DNA of 64,000 nt. Source: Methylobacterium sp. 17Sr1-1 (GTDB lineage Bacteria > Pseudomonadota > Alphaproteobacteria > Rhizobiales > Beijerinckiaceae). The position numbers were made by a program, and so were the translations under genes. The stretch is from assembly GCF_003173775.1 (NCBI RefSeq), contig NZ_CP029552.1, positions 149,001-213,000 of the forward strand, in the 5' to 3' direction. This document shows, piece after piece, positions 62,739-64,000 of the stretch (positions are counted from its first letter, which is position 1; every line of letters starts with the position of its first letter). Below the pieces are notes generated by a model that had not been told where the DNA came from, ran no database searches, and worked only from the letters and a program-made list of their open reading frames with translations.

Positions 62739-63373
62739 GCACGCCCCCGACCCTCGGGGTGATCCTCGCCGGCGGGCTGTCCCGCCGGATGGGCGGCGGC
62801 GACAAGCCGCTGCTCCGGCTCGGCGACCGGACCCTGCTCGAGCGCGTGGCCGAACGCTTGCGCCCGCAATGCTCCGCCGGCCTGATCCTCAACGCCAACG
62901 GCGACCCGGCGCGGTTTCGCGCCTTCACGGGCTTCGTGGTGCCGGATTCGCTCCCCGACGCGCCGGGGCCGCTGGCGGGCGTGCTCGCCGCCCTCGATTT
63001 CTGCGCCGCGCATCACCCGGATGTCGGTTACGTCGCGAGCGTCGCCGGCGACACGCCGTTCCTGCCGCACGATTTCGTCGACCGCCTGCACGCGGCGCGG
63101 GCCCGCGACGGCGTCGAGATGGCGGTGGCGGCCTCGGGCGGGCAGCTGCACTTCGTCAACGGGGTGTGGGCGGTGGCCCTGCGCCACGACCTGCGGGCGG
63201 CCCTGGTGGAGCGGGGCCTGCGGCGGGTGGGCATGTGGATCGCCCGGCACAACGCGGCGGAAGCGGCGTGGGAGTCGGAGCCGGTGGACCCGTTCCTGAA
63301 CCTCAACACGCCGGAGGATTTTTTCGCGGCGGAGCGGCTGGTGGCGGGCGAAGGCCAGACGTCGATCCATTAG
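62735..63373 (+). CDS. mobA: molybdenum cofactor guanylyltransferase MobA
   Basis: This 212-residue enzyme attaches GMP to molybdopterin-Mo to form the guanine dinucleotide cofactor. The GTP-binding loop is ILAGGLSRRMGGGDKPLL. Metal-binding AGDTPFLP and the C-terminal FLNLNTPEDFFAAE are typical. GTG 62735 overlaps the mrp stop as GTGA, implying coupling. It ends the molybdenum block. Confidence 0.92.
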   Translation: MSTPPTLGVILAGGLSRRMGGGDKPLLRLGDRTLLERVAERLRPQCSAGLILNANGDPARFRAFTGFVVPDSLPDAPGPLAGVLAALDFCAAHHPDVGYVASVAGDTPFLPHDFVDRLHAARARDGVEMAVAASGGQLHFVNGVWAVALRHDLRAALVERGLRRVGMWIARHNAAEAAWESEPVDPFLNLNTPEDFFAAERLVAGEGQTSIH

Positions 63374-63732
63374 GCGCGAAGTTTCTCCTCTCCCCGACAG
63401 ATCCCGGGCCTGCCCGGGCTCTGCAAGCAACGGACGAAGTCGGGCAAGCCCGACTTCTCGCGGAGAGAGGCCTGAGCTCCGAGGGGCTCAGGAAGCCCGA
63501 AGGGCGAGGGTGAGGGGGTTTTTCCGGAGGAGCCTCACTCGTCGAAACCCCCTCACCCTCGCTCCGGCTGCGCCTCCGCTTGCCGCGCCCTCTGGACGAG
63601 GGCTCGGCCCTCTCCCCGCCCGCGGGGAGAGGAGGAACCCGCGCCCCGTCTTTTTCCCGGACAGCCCGGGGCAGAGGGGGGAGGGTTCGCGCGCCTGGCT
63701 CGGCAGCCCGAGGGCCCGCCGAAGCCTTCTGC
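63374..63732. other. mobA-cyclophilin gap filled by repeat
   Basis: This 359-bp gap between convergent genes is almost wholly the composite repeat at 63384-63636. The remaining 96 bases show nothing recognisable. Confidence 0.6.
63384..63636. repeat. composite long inverted repeat, copy 2
   Basis: The same parts as the copy at 23837-24044: left CTCCTCTCCCC, inner pair GAGGGTGAGGGGGTT / AACCCCCTCACCCTC around TTCCGGAG, and right palindrome CTCTCCCCGCCCGCGGGGAGAG. Extra local hairpins (CCCGGGC/GCCCGGG and AAGTCGGGC/GCCCGACTT) are inserted in the left arm, so the copies are mosaic. Confidence 0.75.
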
Positions 63733-64000
63733 TTACGCCTCGACGCGCATCGACGTGATGGTGTCGGGATCGCGCACCGGCTCGCCGCGCTTGATCTGGT
63801 CGACGACCTCCATGCCCTCGACCACCTTGCCCCACACCGTGTACTGGCGGTCGAGGAACTTGGCGTCGCCGAAGCAGATGAAGAACTGCGAGTTGGCCGA
63901 GTGCGGGAAGTTGGTGCGGGCCATCGAGCAGGTGCCGCGCACGTGCGGCTCGGCGTTGAACTCGGCCTTCAGGTCCGGCAGCTCGGAGCCGCCGGTGCCG
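63733..64000 (-). CDS. cyclophilin-type peptidyl-prolyl isomerase, C-terminal part
   Basis: The window's right edge holds the last 89 codons of a leftward cyclophilin gene. Family residues are evident: [15 protein letters not shown], the PPIase core [20 protein letters not shown], the Phe-Phe-Ile segment and [20 protein letters not shown]. In cyclophilins a Trp in the last segment (here W of TVWGKV) is a common site; the catalytic Arg lies upstream, outside the window. Cytoplasmic or periplasmic location cannot be told. Confidence 0.92.
   Translation of the reverse strand, partial: GTGGSELPDLKAEFNAEPHVRGTCSMARTNFPHSANSQFFICFGDAKFLDRQYTVWGKVVEGMEVVDQIKRGEPVRDPDTITSMRVEA

Overview
The window is high-GC (about 70 percent) DNA from an alphaproteobacterium, most likely Methylobacterium or a close relative in the Methylobacteriaceae. 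The case rests on gene content: the PhyR/NepR general stress switch, a Hyphomicrobiales-type mur/fts cluster, alphaproteobacterial curli genes including a CsgH-like chaperone, and intergenic repeats of types I know from Rhizobiales-related genomes. No rRNA, convincing tRNA, CRISPR array, insertion sequence or prophage was seen. The SDR gene at the left edge and the cyclophilin gene at the right edge are cut by the window.

Layout. 1-7572: metabolic and surface genes (SDR tail, VOC protein, TadG-like pilus protein, FAH-family hydrolase, zinc metallopeptidase, orphan NMT1/SsuA-type binding protein, TPP enzyme). 7791-10177: a GGDEF-EAL gene broken by one frameshift, then a lipoprotein L,D-transpeptidase. 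11182-13411: a general-stress island with divergent phyR and nepR, a DUF1328 membrane peptide, a second small membrane protein and a second NepR-like anti-sigma factor. Matches to the EcfG promoter (GGAAC-N16/17-CGTT) precede four of these genes. 13662-28257: a long leftward envelope and division block: recN, bamD, lpxC, ftsZ, ftsA, ftsQ, murB, a DUF559 gene, murC, murG, ftsW. No ddl lies between murB and ftsQ. 28395-30028: small genes including a DUF4926-like/ParBc_2 pair. 30328-36629: a tripartite RND efflux system. 36686-43302: a curli locus (curlin, csgH-like, second curlin, csgF, csgG, lytic transglycosylase) flanked on both sides by paralogous small secreted proteins of an unnamed C-x11-C family. 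43505-48772: pbpC, an AI-2E-family transporter with an extra C-terminal domain, and hisN. 48914-53712: aldo/keto reductase, LysR regulator, hydrolase, an Hsp20 gene with a ROSE-like RNA thermometer, an AhpD-like protein and an HTH protein. 53929-57981: monooxygenase, small protein, hemC, a GGDEF remnant, pncB and a stress-type flavin split-barrel protein. 58221-63373: a molybdenum-flavoured block (Mop-domain protein, BtuCD/FecCD-type ABC importer, Mrp/ApbC, MobA).

Three intergenic repeat families occur: a Rhizobiales-type element (205-303 and 45570-45665), 17-bp-arm palindromes with consensus CTCCRCGTCATYCCGGG (28835 and 58482), and long composite inverted repeats (23837 and 63384). The first long copy supplies the coding sequence for the C-terminal part of the DUF559 protein.

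The most interesting points are the clustered EcfG-type promoters with a second NepR paralogue, the secreted C-x11-C family bracketing curli, the possible molybdate/tungstate identity of the FecCD-type importer, and the ROSE-like thermometer before hsp20.
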